From the NCBI GenBank assembly GCA_027314025.1, contig DAHVCP010000075.1, forward strand, positions 1 to 64,000: 64,000 bases of DNA, given 5' to 3'. This DNA is from Acidobacteriota bacterium (lineage in GTDB: Bacteria > Acidobacteriota > Terriglobia > Terriglobales > SCQP01). The notes under the pieces were generated by a model. It did not search any database. It was given only the letters and a program-made list of their open reading frames with translations, and was not told where the DNA came from. How positions within the stretch are numbered: position 1 is the stretch's first letter; the number at the start of each line of letters is the position of its first letter. Shown here in pieces: positions 18,338 to 27,196 of this stretch. The position numbers were made by a program, and so were the translations under genes.

Positions 18338-19995
18338 GCCCCGGCGGCGCCGGTAAACCGCGCCTCCACCAACGTGCAATCGTCGTTGAAGGGGATGCCG
18401 GCGCAAAAGGCCCGCGCCGCCGCCACCACCGCTTCCGGCCCGGCGCCTTCCGCGGCCAGGCGCAGCAGCCGCTCCTCTCCGAAAAACTCGCCGGCTGCAT
18501 TGGTCGCGTCGGGCACGCCGTCGCTGCTGGCCAGGACGCGGTCGCCGGACGCCAATTGCAAACGCTGGGAGGCGAACTCGGCCGCCGGCAGCAAACCGAC
18601 CGGTACGCAGGTCTCCAGCAGCGTCCGGCACTGGCCGTCGGCGCTGGTCAGGACCGGGGGCTGGTGGCCGCAGTTCAGGTATTCCATTGCGCCGTCGGGG
18701 GTGATGCGCAGCAACAGCACCGTGGCGTATTTGTCGTCCACCGGCCGGGCGCGCAAAAAGGCGTTCATGGTCTGGGCGATCGTGGTCAGCGGGGCGCCAG
18801 CCAGCAATTGCGCATGCGCAATGCCTTGCAAGGATGCGGCCAGCAACGCCGCCGCCGGACCCTTGCCGCTGACGTCGGCCAGCACCACGGTGATGCCCTC
18901 CTGGCCGGCCATCGCGTGGTGCAGCACATCGAAAAAGTCGCCGCCGATTTGCCGGCAGGCGACGCTGTGCCCGCAGACCTGAAGATACGGCGCGCGGGGA
19001 ATTTCGCCGGACATCAGGCCCTGCTGAATCGCCGCCGCCAACTCCAATTCCCGCTCCAGCCGCCGCGCTCTCTCCTCCGCTTCGACCAGGCGCACGTTGG
19101 TGACCAGGTTGGCCGCCTCGCCCGCCAAAGCCCGCAGCAGGTCTTGGCTGACCATGGAAAGCTGCGGCCGCGCCGCATGGCTGTCCAGGTACAGCACGCC
19201 GATGGCGCGGGGCAGATGTGAGCTGCTCGTCGTCGGGCCGATGGACTGCGCCACGGTCGGCGCCCGCAGCCGAGGATCGTGGAGCGGCAGACAGACGACC
19301 GTGCGCAAGCCATGGGTAACGATGCTTTGCCCCAATTCCAAGTCGGCGGTGGCGCCGGCTTCCAGCGGCGCGCCGGTCAGCACGAACTCCGCCGCCGATT
19401 CCATCGCTTCCCGCACCACGGAATGGGAGATGGTGGTGGCATCTACCGGCGGCGCTCCTGGGGTGGAGCGCGCCGCCGCGACTTCCAACCGTCCGTCGGC
19501 GCCGGGCAAAAACACCAGGCCCCGCTCCGCGCCGGTAAGGCGCAGGGCGCAGTCCAGCATCGCGGAGAGGACTTCGCCGACGATCCGCGCGGAGCGCAGC
19601 CGCCGTGCGAAGTCTAAAAACAGCCGCAACATTTCCAGTTCGCCGGTGCCCTCCGTCCGGTCCACGGCCCGCAATTGGGTCAGCAAGACGGAGGCGTCGG
19701 GCGCGGGATCGAAGACGATCCCCAGTCCGGGACAAGCCGGAAACTCGATGCGGTCGCCGGGGGTCAGGCGATGCCGCGCCGCCCGCTGGCCATTCACCGT
19801 GCTGCCGCCGGCCAAATCCAGCAGGTAATATCCATCCTCGTCGGCGCCGATCTGCGCATGGTCGCGGGAAATATGCGGATCGGCGATCACCAGGGGGTGC
19901 GTCGAACGCCGCCCAATGGTGAAGGGCACGGGATCCACCGCCAGGCGGCGTTCCTCGCCGCGACCGGAAACCACGACATAGACAGGAGTGGCCAT
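18334..19995 (-). CDS. FHA-GAF-SpoIIE (PP2C-type) phosphatase
   Basis: Signalling protein of 553 aa. Residues 1-100 form an FHA phosphothreonine-binding domain (FTIGRRSTHPLVI, ISRDHAQI, GGSTVNGQ). Residues about 130-310 match a GAF sensor domain. Residues about 330-550 are a SpoIIE/PP2C-like phosphatase with IGGDFFDV, DVSGKGPAAAL, NCGHQPPVL and SDGVPDATN, carrying the expected metal-binding Asp residues. It probably dephosphorylates an anti-sigma-factor antagonist or similar partner in response to the GAF signal; no partner gene is adjacent. TATAAT lies at 20011-20016 (complement), 15 nt upstream of the start, back-to-back with gatB. Confidence 0.93.
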   Translation of the reverse strand: MATPVYVVVSGRGEERRLAVDPVPFTIGRRSTHPLVIADPHISRDHAQIGADEDGYYLLDLAGGSTVNGQRAARHRLTPGDRIEFPACPGLGIVFDPAPDASVLLTQLRAVDRTEGTGELEMLRLFLDFARRLRSARIVGEVLSAMLDCALRLTGAERGLVFLPGADGRLEVAAARSTPGAPPVDATTISHSVVREAMESAAEFVLTGAPLEAGATADLELGQSIVTHGLRTVVCLPLHDPRLRAPTVAQSIGPTTSSSHLPRAIGVLYLDSHAARPQLSMVSQDLLRALAGEAANLVTNVRLVEAEERARRLERELELAAAIQQGLMSGEIPRAPYLQVCGHSVACRQIGGDFFDVLHHAMAGQEGITVVLADVSGKGPAAALLAASLQGIAHAQLLAGAPLTTIAQTMNAFLRARPVDDKYATVLLLRITPDGAMEYLNCGHQPPVLTSADGQCRTLLETCVPVGLLPAAEFASQRLQLASGDRVLASSDGVPDATNAAGEFFGEERLLRLAAEGAGPEAVVAAARAFCAGIPFNDDCTLVEARFTGAAGA

Positions 19996-20098
19996 GGCTG
20001 CGCCGCGCCGATTATATCGTAGTGCCGCCTACGGAGATTCCTGGACCACGGCGGCGCGCGGCCGCGGCATGGCCGGTGCCGCTACACTAAGGATTGCC

Positions 20099-21559
20099 AT
20101 GGCCGAGACGGAAAGCCGCTATGAGCCGGTGATTGGGCTGGAGGTCCACGTTCAGCTCAATACCGCATCCAAGATCTTTTGTTCCTGCACCACGCGCTTT
20201 GGCGATCCCCCCAACACCCATACCTGCCCGGTCTGCCTGGGGCTACCGGGCGCGCTGCCGGTGCTGAACCGGGCGGCGGTGGATAAGGCCATACGCGCGG
20301 CGCTAGGGCTGAATTGCACCGTGCGGGAGACCTCGATCTTCGCGCGCAAGAATTACTTCTACCCCGATCTGCCCAAGGGCTATCAGATCAGCCAATACGA
20401 CCGGCCATTGGCCGAGCACGGCCATCTGGAACTGGAAACCGACGGCGCCGCGGCGCAACGCATCGGCATTACCCGCCTGCATTTGGAGGAAGACGCCGGC
20501 AAGAGCATGCACGAGGGCTTTCCCGATTCCCTGCATCGCTCCTACGTGGACCTGAACCGGGCCGGCGTGCCGCTGATCGAAATCGTCTCCGAGCCCGACT
20601 TGCGTTCGCCCGCCGAAGCGCATGAATACCTGACACGGCTGAAGGAGATCATGCTGTACCTCGACGTCTCCGACTGCAACATGGAGGAGGGCAGCCTGCG
20701 CTGCGACGCCAACGTCAGTCTGCGGCCCCGCGGCCAGACCGCCTTCGGCGCCAAGGTGGAGATCAAGAACCTCAACTCCTTCCGCTTTCTCCAGCGGGCG
20801 TTGGAGCATGAAATCGAGCGCCAGGCGCAGGTGCTGGACACCGGCGGCCGGGTGCTGCAGGAGACGCGCCTGTACAACGCCGCCGAAGGCGTGACCCGCG
20901 GCATGCGCTCCAAGGAAGAGGCGCATGATTACCGCTATTTTCCCGAGCCGGACCTGCCGCCGTTGCGCGTCTCGGCCGCGTGGCGCGCGGAGATCGAGCG
21001 CCATCTTCCCGAACTGCCCAAGGCCCGCCGCGAGCGGCTGGTGGCGCAGTATGGCCTGACGCCCTACGACGCCGCGGTGCTGACCGCGCAACCGGCGCTG
21101 GCGGCGTATTTCGAGCGCGCCGCCGCCGGCGCCGCGAACGCCAAGGGCATCGCCAACTGGGTGCTCGGCGATCTTTCCGCCTGGCTCAACGGCCATGGCG
21201 CGGCGGTCGAGCAGGCGCCGGTGCCGCCGGAGCAGCTCGCCGCGCTGGTGGGGCTGATTGATGGCGGCGTCCTCTCCAGCAAAATGGCCAAGGACGTCTT
21301 CGCCCGCATGGCGGCCGAAGGCGAAGGCGCCGAGGCCGCCGTCGCCGCCCTGGGGCTGCGCCAAATCGGCGACGCCGGCGCGATCGAAGCGATTATCGCC
21401 GCCGTGCTGGAAGCCCATCCCAAGCAGCGGGAGCAATATCAAGCCGGCAAGACGGCGCTATTGGGGTTTTTCGTCGGCCAGGTGATGAAGGCTTCGCAGG
21501 GCCAGGCCAATCCCGGCATGGTCAACGACCTGCTGCGCAAGGCGCTGGAGGCGAAGTAG
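20099..21559 (+). CDS. gatB: Asp-tRNA(Asn)/Glu-tRNA(Gln) amidotransferase subunit B
   Basis: GatB, 486 aa, the kinase/tRNA-binding subunit that activates mischarged Glu-tRNA(Gln) or Asp-tRNA(Asn) for amidation. The N-terminal signature EVHVQLNTASKIFCSC, the Cys pair HTCPVCLGLPG, RKNYFYPDLPKGYQISQYD, LHLEEDAGK and RFLQRALEHEIERQ are all present, and a C-terminal YqeY-like tail ends the protein. ATG 20099 is chosen over the upstream frame opening because the signature begins right after it and AAGGA lies just upstream. TACACT at 20083-20088 is a possible -10 only 10 nt before the start. gatA and gatC are not in the window. Confidence 0.97.
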   Translation: MAETESRYEPVIGLEVHVQLNTASKIFCSCTTRFGDPPNTHTCPVCLGLPGALPVLNRAAVDKAIRAALGLNCTVRETSIFARKNYFYPDLPKGYQISQYDRPLAEHGHLELETDGAAAQRIGITRLHLEEDAGKSMHEGFPDSLHRSYVDLNRAGVPLIEIVSEPDLRSPAEAHEYLTRLKEIMLYLDVSDCNMEEGSLRCDANVSLRPRGQTAFGAKVEIKNLNSFRFLQRALEHEIERQAQVLDTGGRVLQETRLYNAAEGVTRGMRSKEEAHDYRYFPEPDLPPLRVSAAWRAEIERHLPELPKARRERLVAQYGLTPYDAAVLTAQPALAAYFERAAAGAANAKGIANWVLGDLSAWLNGHGAAVEQAPVPPEQLAALVGLIDGGVLSSKMAKDVFARMAAEGEGAEAAVAALGLRQIGDAGAIEAIIAAVLEAHPKQREQYQAGKTALLGFFVGQVMKASQGQANPGMVNDLLRKALEAK

Positions 21560-21587
21560 GAGCCCGGGCAGGAGCCGGCGCATACCC

Positions 21588-21857
21588 ATGTTTGCCCGCC
21601 ATCTTCGCGTGACTCTGGCCGAGCCCGGCGGCGGACCGGCGCGTCCGTGCCCCATCAAATATTTGGATAGTTTCGCCATGCGCGGATTCACCGGGGAGAG
21701 CCGATTCGACGAAACCCTGCCCGTCGCCGACGGACGCATGGAAGCCAGCCTGCGGGTCGAGCTGCCGGAGCTGCGCACCGCGCTGGAGGATTGGTTCCGG
21801 CGGAAATCCTATCTGCGGCCTGGCGAGGTGGTGGAAATTGCCGAATCGCCCCGCTAA
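21588..21857 (+). CDS. Hypothetical protein, 89 aa
   Basis: Short soluble protein with a balanced composition and no signal, membrane segment or recognised motif. It begins 28 nt after gatB and its last 20 nt overlap the start of the Nudix gene, so the three may be cotranscribed. The C-terminus has an amphipathic helix-like LRTALEDWFRRKSYL. No function is proposed. It could be an over-call, but composition and context favour a real gene. Confidence 0.5.
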   Translation: MFARHLRVTLAEPGGGPARPCPIKYLDSFAMRGFTGESRFDETLPVADGRMEASLRVELPELRTALEDWFRRKSYLRPGEVVEIAESPR

Positions 21858-22299
21858 CCCTCCTCCCGCCGGCTGGGCGCCGCGGCTGTTCTGGCTGTGC
21901 TCCAAGGTATTCGTCGCCGTCTACGGCCGCCTGCCCATCTTCGGCACGCTGCGCACCGCCGCCGCGGTCATCCACCAGGAGGACCGATATCTGATGGTGG
22001 ACCGCAGCGATGGCCGCGGCCTGGGCTTTCCCGGCGGCATCGCCATGCCCTGGGAAAGCGATCGCCGCGCCTTGGAGCGGGAGACGGACGAGGAGACGGG
22101 CATGCGCGTCACCGCGGCGGAGTTCTGGTTTCGTTACCGCGTGCGCTGGCCCATTCCCTGCTGGATCGCCGTCTATCGCGCCACCGCCGAGGGCCAAACC
22201 CGCGACAGTTGGGAGGGCCGCGCCGTCTGGGTGGAAGCCGGAGAAATGCGCCGCCGCGTCTTCGACAGCCACGAGATGATCGCCCGCCGCTTGGGTTGA
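21838..22299 (+). CDS. Nudix hydrolase
   Basis: Small Nudix-fold pyrophosphohydrolase, 153 aa with a probable TTG start inside the previous gene. A complete Nudix box is present from GGIAMPWE through RETDEETGM (about residues 63-85), supplying the metal-binding REXXEE glutamates. An N-terminal hydrophobic stretch (LFWLCSKVFVAVYG) precedes the domain. Substrate cannot be read. The start is uncertain; an internal ATG further in (MVDRSDGRG) would cut the fold. Confidence 0.82.
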   Translation: MPNRPANPPPAGWAPRLFWLCSKVFVAVYGRLPIFGTLRTAAAVIHQEDRYLMVDRSDGRGLGFPGGIAMPWESDRRALERETDEETGMRVTAAEFWFRYRVRWPIPCWIAVYRATAEGQTRDSWEGRAVWVEAGEMRRRVFDSHEMIARRLG

Positions 22300-22312
22300 G
22301 GCCGCACTGGAG

Positions 22313-24469
22313 CTAGCGGACCGCGTTGAGAGCGTTGGCCGCCCGCCGCAGCGCCTGGCGCAGATCGCGCAACTGCACATCGGCGTCGGTCCAGCGCTTT
22401 TCCGCCAATCGCTGCGTCACCCCGGGCAGCACCACCGGGGCATAGCCGCGGGTGATCTCCGGCGCGTAGATCAAATGCTGGTAATAGGGCCGGCCGGGCA
22501 GCCCTTGCGGCAACAGAAAATTCTGGTCGAAGTGCGCCAGCGCCTGGTTGAACCGCGCCAAGCGGCGGGGATCTTCCCTGCTCTGCGCCAGCGCTTGAGC
22601 CGAGCGGCGGGTGAAGTGATCGGCCGCGGTTTCCAGCTGCACCGCCGCCGCCAGCGTCGGCTGCCAGGCCAGCTTTTGCGCCGGCGGCGCTTTGGTCGCG
22701 GCGCGGCGGGCGGTGATGGCGTTGGCGATCGCCACCGCGTAGGAGGGGATGGCCAGCGGCGCCAAGGGGGCATCCGCCAATCGCATGGCGATCAGGCCCT
22801 TGATGTCGGTCTGTTCCTGGCCGTAGTAAAAGTGCGGATCCTCCTCGCTGACGAAGTAATGAAAATCGTCATAGAGCGAGTGGTACACGCCGTATTTGCC
22901 CGTCATGGCGACATCGGCGGTGGCCAGGCCGACATGGTTGAGGAAGGGTTCGAAGTCGCTGCCCCCGCCCAGCGGTCCGATCGGCGGCGCCGCCGGCGGC
23001 GGCCCCGTCAGTCCCGCCCGCTTGCGGGCGTGTTGCAGCCAGGCCTGATACATCGTCCTTCCCGGATGCAGCAGATCGGGCACCGCGGCGGTGACGGAGC
23101 GGATGAGCGGCCGCAGGGATGCGACCGCATCGGCGCGGAAGTTGGGGCCGTAGTCGCCTTCATCGCTGTTGATGTAGGCGACGGCATCGGCTTGCAGCGA
23201 ATGCAGATGCTGGTTGGAGTAGTCGGTGGAACCGATCAACGCGAACTCCTCGGCGTCCCAGGAGCACAAGCGAATGGTGCGGCGCGGCCGCCAGCCCTGA
23301 TGGTAGAGCCGCCCTAGAATGCGCGCGATCTCCAGTTGCACCATCGTCCCGCTGTTCGGATCCACCGCGCCGAAGGTCCAAGCGTCGCGGTGGTTGCCGA
23401 GCAAAACTTCTTGCGGCCCGGTGCCCGGAATGGTGCCAATCACGTCCCATATGGTCCGGTAGCGGTATTGCATCCGCAGGTGCATGTGAACCACCACCTG
23501 CGGGTCGCCGCCGATGTGATAGGTGAAGGGCAGTCCCCCTTGCCAGCCGCGGGGCGCCGCCGGCCCGGTGAGCGCGCGCAAAATCGGCTCCGCCCCGGCG
23601 GCAGAGAGCGGCGCGGTGGGGGTTTGCGGCAGCCCCGCCTTCCAGGCGGCGCGCTCCGCCGCATCCGGCGGCTGTCCCGGGGCCAAGGGCGCGCCCAGGT
23701 AGTTGCCGTTCAGGATGGAGCCGCGCTGGATGCCCGTCGCCGGCCGGTAGGGGCCATTGGGGTAGACGTTGCCGGCGTGGTAGCCGTCGTCATTGGGATC
23801 GGAATAGATGAGGCAGCCCGCGGCGCCGTGCTGCTGCGCCAACTCCGACTTGATGCCGCGGTAGGATCGCCCGTAGCGCACCAGAACGATCTTGCCCCGC
23901 ACCGAGATCCCGTGCGCCTGCAAGTAGGCGTAATCCTTTTCCAAGCCGTAGTTGGCGTAGACCACCGGCGCGGTGACATCGCCCGAGGGCGAGTAGGCGT
24001 TAAAGCCCACGACGGCGTTCTTCATTTCCGAATAGCGGTCGCCGGGCACCGGCTGCTCATAGTTGGGCAGCAAGCGCGGCGTTGGCGCCACTAGGCGGAC
24101 GCGCACCTCGAGCGGATACGGCAGCAGCGCGGAGTAACGGATCACCTGGGTTTGCAGGCCGGCGCGCCGGAAGACGCCGGCGACATAATTCGCCGTGGCG
24201 TGATCGGCCGGCGTCCCGGCCACGTGCGGCTGCGCGGTCAGGCGCCGCAGCGTGGCGCGCATGCGGGCGCGATTGGGCAGCTGCTTGAACCGCGCTTCCC
24301 ATTGCAGTTCCGTGGCGGCGCTCCGCGGCGTGAAGCCGATCAAGCCCCCGCCTTGCGGCGGCGCCGTAGCCGCCGCCGTGCGGGCGGCGATGGCCAGCCC
24401 GGAAACACCCAAGCCCAATAACGCCGCCATCACCGGCGCCCACCACCCGTTCCACTTGCCGAATCTCAC
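22313..24469 (-). CDS. M28 family metallopeptidase (glutamate carboxypeptidase II-like)
   Basis: Exported or membrane-anchored zinc peptidase, 718 aa. GTG 24469 is chosen because GGGAGGAA lies 7 nt upstream and the product then opens with a signal anchor (WWAPVMAALLGLGVSGLAIAA). A protease-associated (PA) domain covers about 160-300. The M28 catalytic region has the co-catalytic zinc ligands in LLGNHRDAWTFGAVDPNSG, SWDAEEFALIG (general base Glu), GSDFEPF and YHSLYDDFHYF. A C-terminal TfR-like dimerisation domain follows. Such enzymes release C-terminal glutamate or other residues from peptides in the periplasm. Confidence 0.92.
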   Translation of the reverse strand: MRFGKWNGWWAPVMAALLGLGVSGLAIAARTAAATAPPQGGGLIGFTPRSAATELQWEARFKQLPNRARMRATLRRLTAQPHVAGTPADHATANYVAGVFRRAGLQTQVIRYSALLPYPLEVRVRLVAPTPRLLPNYEQPVPGDRYSEMKNAVVGFNAYSPSGDVTAPVVYANYGLEKDYAYLQAHGISVRGKIVLVRYGRSYRGIKSELAQQHGAAGCLIYSDPNDDGYHAGNVYPNGPYRPATGIQRGSILNGNYLGAPLAPGQPPDAAERAAWKAGLPQTPTAPLSAAGAEPILRALTGPAAPRGWQGGLPFTYHIGGDPQVVVHMHLRMQYRYRTIWDVIGTIPGTGPQEVLLGNHRDAWTFGAVDPNSGTMVQLEIARILGRLYHQGWRPRRTIRLCSWDAEEFALIGSTDYSNQHLHSLQADAVAYINSDEGDYGPNFRADAVASLRPLIRSVTAAVPDLLHPGRTMYQAWLQHARKRAGLTGPPPAAPPIGPLGGGSDFEPFLNHVGLATADVAMTGKYGVYHSLYDDFHYFVSEEDPHFYYGQEQTDIKGLIAMRLADAPLAPLAIPSYAVAIANAITARRAATKAPPAQKLAWQPTLAAAVQLETAADHFTRRSAQALAQSREDPRRLARFNQALAHFDQNFLLPQGLPGRPYYQHLIYAPEITRGYAPVVLPGVTQRLAEKRWTDADVQLRDLRQALRRAANALNAVR

Positions 24470-24504
24470 GCTGGGTTCCTCCCTGCCGACCAAGAAATTG
24501 TACG

Positions 24505-25179
24505 TTACGCGCCGGCGTCTTCCGGCGCCGCCTCCGCCGCGGCAGCCAGTTCTTCCCACGCCGCCAGGCAAAGCTGCGACCAGGTTTCCAATCCCTCGCC
24601 GCCCGCGCGCCGCAGCTCGGCCAACGGGCGGAACCCCGCGGCGGCGATCTGCCGCTCCCGCGGGCGCACCGCGGGCGCCGCCAGATCCCATAGGTGAACC
24701 ACGCCGACATGAACCTGCCCGACCAGGGTGGAATCGTCATTGAGTACGCCGCAGACGCGCCGCCGCCGCACCGCCGCGCCCAATTCCACCTCCTCCTCGA
24801 GTTCCCGTTGCACCGCCGCTGCGTAGGCCTCGCTGCCCGCCGCGCTGAACAATCCCTCATCGGCGGGATTGATGTGTCCCCCCAGGCCGATCGAGCCCAG
24901 GGCGCGCAACCGCGCTTCGCCGCCGCCGGCCCCGCGCTGGTAACAGAAAACCGCGGTGTTCGCGCCGCTCCCGCAGCGCAGAATGACGTAGGGAATGATC
25001 TGCTTCCAAGCCGGATCCGACTCCGCCTCGGCGCGCAAAATGAAGCGGGTGTTCGCCGGGTCGAGCAGGATCGGCAGCCACGGGCCGCCGCCGGGCGCGA
25101 CGCCTTGCAGCCGCCGCGCGGAGAACAACGCCGCCGTCGGCGCCGCCAATACCCATTCCTTGCGCTGTCCCGAAGCCAT
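24505..25179 (-). CDS. Nudix-domain phosphoesterase-like protein
   Basis: Protein of 224 aa with a C-terminal Nudix-type segment. The box reads GGHINPADEGLF...EAYAAAVQRELEEEVEL with a longer loop before REL-EEE than the canonical motif. The domain order resembles the phosphoesterase/Nudix proteins annotated in many soil bacteria. TAGAAT lies exactly 6 nt before the ATG, supporting this start. Substrate is unknown. Confidence 0.8.
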   Translation of the reverse strand: MASGQRKEWVLAAPTAALFSARRLQGVAPGGGPWLPILLDPANTRFILRAEAESDPAWKQIIPYVILRCGSGANTAVFCYQRGAGGGEARLRALGSIGLGGHINPADEGLFSAAGSEAYAAAVQRELEEEVELGAAVRRRRVCGVLNDDSTLVGQVHVGVVHLWDLAAPAVRPRERQIAAAGFRPLAELRRAGGEGLETWSQLCLAAWEELAAAAEAAPEDAGA

Positions 25180-25185
25180 CGCCCG

Positions 25186-25191
25186 ATTCTA
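25186..25191 (-). promoter_or_regulatory. -10-like TAGAAT, 6 nt before ATG
   Basis: On the minus strand TAGAAT is followed by CGGGCG and the ATG of the Nudix phosphoesterase-like gene. Confidence 0.5.
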
Positions 25192-25268
25192 CCCGGGCCG
25201 GCCCGCGTGGCGATGCGGCGCGATTCGCCCCGCCCGCGGGAACCGGCTACACTGGGGCCTGCATCCCT

Positions 25269-26270
25269 ATGGTTATCGGCTTAACCGGCGCCAATGGCTC
25301 GGGCAAAACCACGCTGGCGAACTACCTTCGCGATAAGGGCTTTTATTACCACTCGCTTTCGGATGAAATCCGCGCCGATCTGGAGGCGAACGGCGTCGCC
25401 CCGACGCGCGAAAACTTGATCGAAAAGGGCAATGACCTGCGCCGCCGCTTCGGGCCGGGCGTGCTGGCGGCGCGCACCGTGCAGCGCATCCAAAACGACC
25501 GCAACTACGTGGTGGATTCCATCCGCCACCCCAAGGAGATCGAGACGCTGCGCGGCCTGCCGCGCTTTTTTCTGCTGCACGTGGATGCGCCGATCGAGCT
25601 GCGCTACCGGCGCGCCGTCGAACGCGGCGATCCCCGCACCCCGAAGAGCTTCGAGGAGTTTTCGGCGCTGGAACAGCGCGAGCGCGGCGGCGGCGGCGCC
25701 GCCGGGCAAGACCTGGACGCCTGCGCCGCGCTGGCCAACGCCACGGTGAGCAACGACGGTCCGGTCGAGCCCTTCCTGGCCCGCGCCGAACAGGTCATCC
25801 TTCCCTGGATGCGGGATGAGCCGCGGCCCGGCTGGGACGAGTACTTCATGCGCATCGCCCGCATCGTGGCCTTGCGCAGCAACTGCATCAAGCGCAAGGT
25901 CGCCGCGGTCATCGTCCAGGACCGGCGCATCATTTCCACCGGCTACAATGGCACGCCGCGGGGCATCACCAATTGCAACGAGGGCGGCTGCCCGCGCTGC
26001 AACGCCCTGGCCGCCAGCGGCACCCGCCTGGACGAGTGCCTCTGCTCTCACGGCGAGGAAAACGCCATCGTGCAGGCCGCCTACCATGGCATCTCCATCA
26101 AGGGCTCGACGCTCTACACCACCTTTTCCCCCTGCTTGCAGTGCACCAAGATGATCGTCAACGGCGGCATCGCGGACGTGGTGTACAACGCGGCGTATCC
26201 GATGGGCGATACCGCGCTGCGGGTGCTGCAGGAAGCCGGCATCCGCTATCAGCAGATTGAGCTGAGCTAG
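25269..26270 (+). CDS. P-loop kinase-like and dCMP deaminase fusion protein
   Basis: Two-domain protein, 333 aa. Residues 1-175 form a P-loop nucleotide kinase-like domain (GLTGANGSGKTTLANYL, DSIRHPKEI, LHVDAPIELRYRR). Residues about 185-333 are a zinc-dependent deoxycytidylate deaminase: YFMRIARIVALRSNCIKRKVAAVIV, a Cys-rich GGCPRCN loop, the catalytic CSHGEENAI (Gly in place of the usual Ala in HAE) and TTFSPCLQCTKMI supplying the other zinc cysteines. The deaminase makes dUMP from dCMP for dTTP synthesis. A similar kinase-like extension is known in yeast Dcd1. TACACT at 25248-25253 is a possible -10. The sulfotransferase gene follows after 7 nt. Confidence 0.92.
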   Translation: MVIGLTGANGSGKTTLANYLRDKGFYYHSLSDEIRADLEANGVAPTRENLIEKGNDLRRRFGPGVLAARTVQRIQNDRNYVVDSIRHPKEIETLRGLPRFFLLHVDAPIELRYRRAVERGDPRTPKSFEEFSALEQRERGGGGAAGQDLDACAALANATVSNDGPVEPFLARAEQVILPWMRDEPRPGWDEYFMRIARIVALRSNCIKRKVAAVIVQDRRIISTGYNGTPRGITNCNEGGCPRCNALAASGTRLDECLCSHGEENAIVQAAYHGISIKGSTLYTTFSPCLQCTKMIVNGGIADVVYNAAYPMGDTALRVLQEAGIRYQQIELS

Positions 26271-26277
26271 GCCCGCC

Positions 26278-27150
26278 GTGGCGGATTCGCCCTTGCGCAT
26301 CTTGTTTTTAGCCGGCAGCGCCCGCTGCGGCAGCACGCTGGCGGGGCGCATGCTCGGCGAACTGCCGGGTCTGGTCAACGCCGGCGAGCTGGGCTTGTCC
26401 TTGCTGTTCGCCGACGCGCAGGCGGTGACCGTGCCGTGCGGCTGCGGCCTGCCGGAAGCGGAGTGCCCATTCTGGAGCGCGGTCGCCGCGGGCCGGCCGG
26501 TGCGCGACTTTGGCCTGCCCTGGCGCACGCGCAATTTGTTGCGCCTGTGGCGGCGGATGCGCCACGATGCCGCGCTGCGCATGGCGATGGCGGAGGTCTT
26601 GGTGCCCCTGTACCGCAATGTCGCCGCCCAGGCGGGCGCGGATTGGGTGGTGGATATTTCCAAGAATCCCGCCATCGGCTTGATCCTGAGCGAACTGCCG
26701 GGCGTGGAGCTGGCGGTGTTGCACCTGGTGCGCGATCCGCGCGGCGTGGTGGCCAGTTGGCGCCGGCGCAAAGCCTACCTGCCCAAGATCCGGCCCATCA
26801 AGGTGATCCGCTGGATTTGGTTCGCGAGCGTATTGTCGGAAGTGCTGGCGCGCCGCGCGCCGCTGCGTTGGCGCTTCCGCTACCGGGATTTCATCGCCGA
26901 TCCGGAAGCCGTCCTGCGGCAGGTGGCGGCGGGCCTGCACCGGCCGGCGCCGGAACTGGCGTTTCTCCGCCCGGGCGCCGCGCGCTTCCACACGCAGCAT
27001 ATTCTGTTCAGCAATCCAGACAAGATGGATGGAGGATGGATACCGCTGCGGGTTCCAGAAGTGAACTTGGACCGTCCGGCCCGTTGGCTGACCAACCTGC
27101 TGACCTGGCCGCTGCTGGCGCTTTACGGGTACTTCCGCCCCAACCGCTAG
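26278..27150 (+). CDS. Sulfotransferase family protein
   Basis: PAPS-dependent sulfotransferase-like protein, 290 aa, GTG start. The 5'-phosphosulfate loop appears at the N-terminus (FLAGSARCGSTLAGRMLG), and the 3'-phosphate motif is in LHLVRDPRGVVASWRRRK near residue 150. An insertion with paired cysteines (CGCGLPEAECPFW) follows the first motif, as in several bacterial members. Its acceptor is unknown. It is probably cotranscribed with the deaminase fusion and the following membrane protein. Confidence 0.87.
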   Translation: MADSPLRILFLAGSARCGSTLAGRMLGELPGLVNAGELGLSLLFADAQAVTVPCGCGLPEAECPFWSAVAAGRPVRDFGLPWRTRNLLRLWRRMRHDAALRMAMAEVLVPLYRNVAAQAGADWVVDISKNPAIGLILSELPGVELAVLHLVRDPRGVVASWRRRKAYLPKIRPIKVIRWIWFASVLSEVLARRAPLRWRFRYRDFIADPEAVLRQVAAGLHRPAPELAFLRPGAARFHTQHILFSNPDKMDGGWIPLRVPEVNLDRPARWLTNLLTWPLLALYGYFRPNR

Positions 27151-27196
27151 CCGGCCCGGGCAAGCCGTGGACGCGGGCTTTACCATAGAGATCGAG

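Noticed and set aside
17480-19735. Antisense frame of 751 codons across the hydrolase and phosphatase genes
   Set aside because: It is Arg/Gly-rich, spans two well-supported genes and has no domain signature.
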